Source of the DNA: Saccharibacillus kuerlensis DSM 22868
Lineage (GTDB): Bacteria > Bacillota > Bacilli > Paenibacillales > Paenibacillaceae
Assembly: GCF_000378145.1 (NCBI RefSeq)
Contig: NZ_KB899279.1
Location: forward strand, 79,127 to 143,126
Length of the DNA stretch: 64,000 bases
Direction of reading: 5' to 3'
Notes under the pieces: model-generated
The model's input: the letters and a program-made list of their open reading frames with translations, nothing else
What the model was told of the DNA's origin: nothing
Databases searched by the model: none
Made by a program: the position numbers and the translations under genes
In this document: positions 63,524-64,000 of the stretch, one piece after another
Numbering within the stretch: the first letter of the stretch is position 1
How the letters are laid out: the number at the start of each line of letters is the position of its first letter

Positions 63524-64000
63524 CTATTTGCGGATGATCACTTTGGCATTTTTGGTAGGGTCGATCGTTCCATATACACCTATGCCAATTTCGAAAGTTT
63601 CTCCTTCAGGCACATTGCGATACACGTCTACATAGTGATAGTTGCCTTCTTGGTCGCGAACATGACCTTCGTCCCCGGGGAAGGGGTCGAAAGAATATTC
63701 TTTTCCATCTACTCTCAAGCGTGTGCCTTCGTACACATCTGTGCCTTCCGGCACTTCTCTTTCAACCAGAACGTCTTTTCCTTTGCGATGGTACTTGTAC
63801 TTGATCTGCGTACCGTCTGGCAGTGCATCCGTTACCTGCTGCTCATCTTCCGTCGGAATTCCGATTACTTTCCAATGGTCGGGATGATTATGAGCAACCC
63901 AGGCATTACTAAAGCTTAAAGTTAACGGCTTGTTACGGAAGTCATAACTTGCTATCGTTTCCTCTGCCTCTACAGCCATACCGCCTTCCGTGCTAAAACT
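63524..64000 (-). CDS. Unidentified protein with two beta-rich halves (5' end probably beyond window)
   Basis: At least 151 aa from an ATG at 63979; the frame stays open to the window edge, so the protein may be longer. It is rich in Tyr, Val and charged residues, with patterns such as YKYHRKGKDVLVEREVPEGTD and YRNVPEGETFEIGIGVYG that resemble DUF3592-type or similar beta-rich extracellular loops. No catalytic motif is seen. The ribosome binding site before 63979 (GGAAGGCGG) is only fair. I do not recognise the family with confidence. Confidence 0.6.
   Translation of the reverse strand, partial: SFSTEGGMAVEAEETIASYDFRNKPLTLSFSNAWVAHNHPDHWKVIGIPTEDEQQVTDALPDGTQIKYKYHRKGKDVLVEREVPEGTDVYEGTRLRVDGKEYSFDPFPGDEGHVRDQEGNYHYVDVYRNVPEGETFEIGIGVYGTIDPTKNAKVIIRK

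Overview
The window looks like a chromosome segment of a moderately high-GC member of the Paenibacillaceae (Paenibacillus/Saccharibacillus type). The basis is the B. subtilis-like neighbourhood groESL / ydiF / tsaD-rimI-tsaB-tsaE, HrcA/CIRCE control, strong AGGAGG-type ribosome binding sites, frequent TTG/GTG starts, a type B ribosomal protein L31 and an intracellular subtilisin. The genus is an inference; no rRNA gene is present.

Region by region. 1-3.0 kb (minus strand): 3'-truncated groEL, groES with a CIRCE operator, a MogA/MoaB protein and 5-formyltetrahydrofolate cyclo-ligase. 3.2-9.0 kb: the ABC-F ATPase ydiF (plus), an intergenic cluster of DnaA boxes, then tsaE-tsaB-rimI-tsaD (minus) for the t6A tRNA modification. 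9.2-16.1 kb (minus): a two-gene ABC exporter and the large subunit of glutamate synthase behind a strongly folded leader. 16.5-31 kb: ordinary accessory genes (TetR regulator, YtkL-like hydrolase, SleB-type cell-wall hydrolase, ECF sigma/anti-sigma pair, GyrI-like protein, ThpR, YihY, a 2-hydroxyacid dehydrogenase, divergent EamA exporter and MocR regulator, LLM flavoprotein, dGTPase).

31-39.6 kb is mosaic and partly decayed. It holds an orphan phage holin, ribosomal protein L31, a frameshifted ECF sigma remnant, an ArpU-type phage regulator, an Xre/ImmA pair, a secreted protein of eight bacterial Ig-like repeats, another gene remnant, and a coiled-coil membrane protein next to an AIM24 protein.

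39.6-52 kb (all minus) is the most distinctive part. It is a Ter stress cluster with TerB, three stand-alone TerD proteins, a TerD-TerA fusion, and a five-gene biosynthetic-looking module: CitE-like aldolase, phosphoribosyltransferase-TRSP, StiP/PELOTA, HAD phosphatase and ATP-grasp ligase. XpaC and TelA follow. The terD genes sit behind a promoter that matches the Bacillus SigW-type consensus exactly (TGAAAC-N16-CGTATA), which suggests an envelope-stress regulon.

52-64 kb: an MFS exporter, a YdjM-like membrane protein, the queuosine precursor operon queC-queD-queE-queF behind a preQ1-I riboswitch, a rhodanese protein, a CPA1 cation/proton antiporter, an intracellular subtilisin, an Fsr-type exporter, then 1.2 kb of repeat-rich DNA (octamer array, dyad-arranged 26-bp motifs) and the end of an unidentified gene cut by the window edge. 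No CRISPR array, tRNA, rRNA or intact insertion sequence was recognised.
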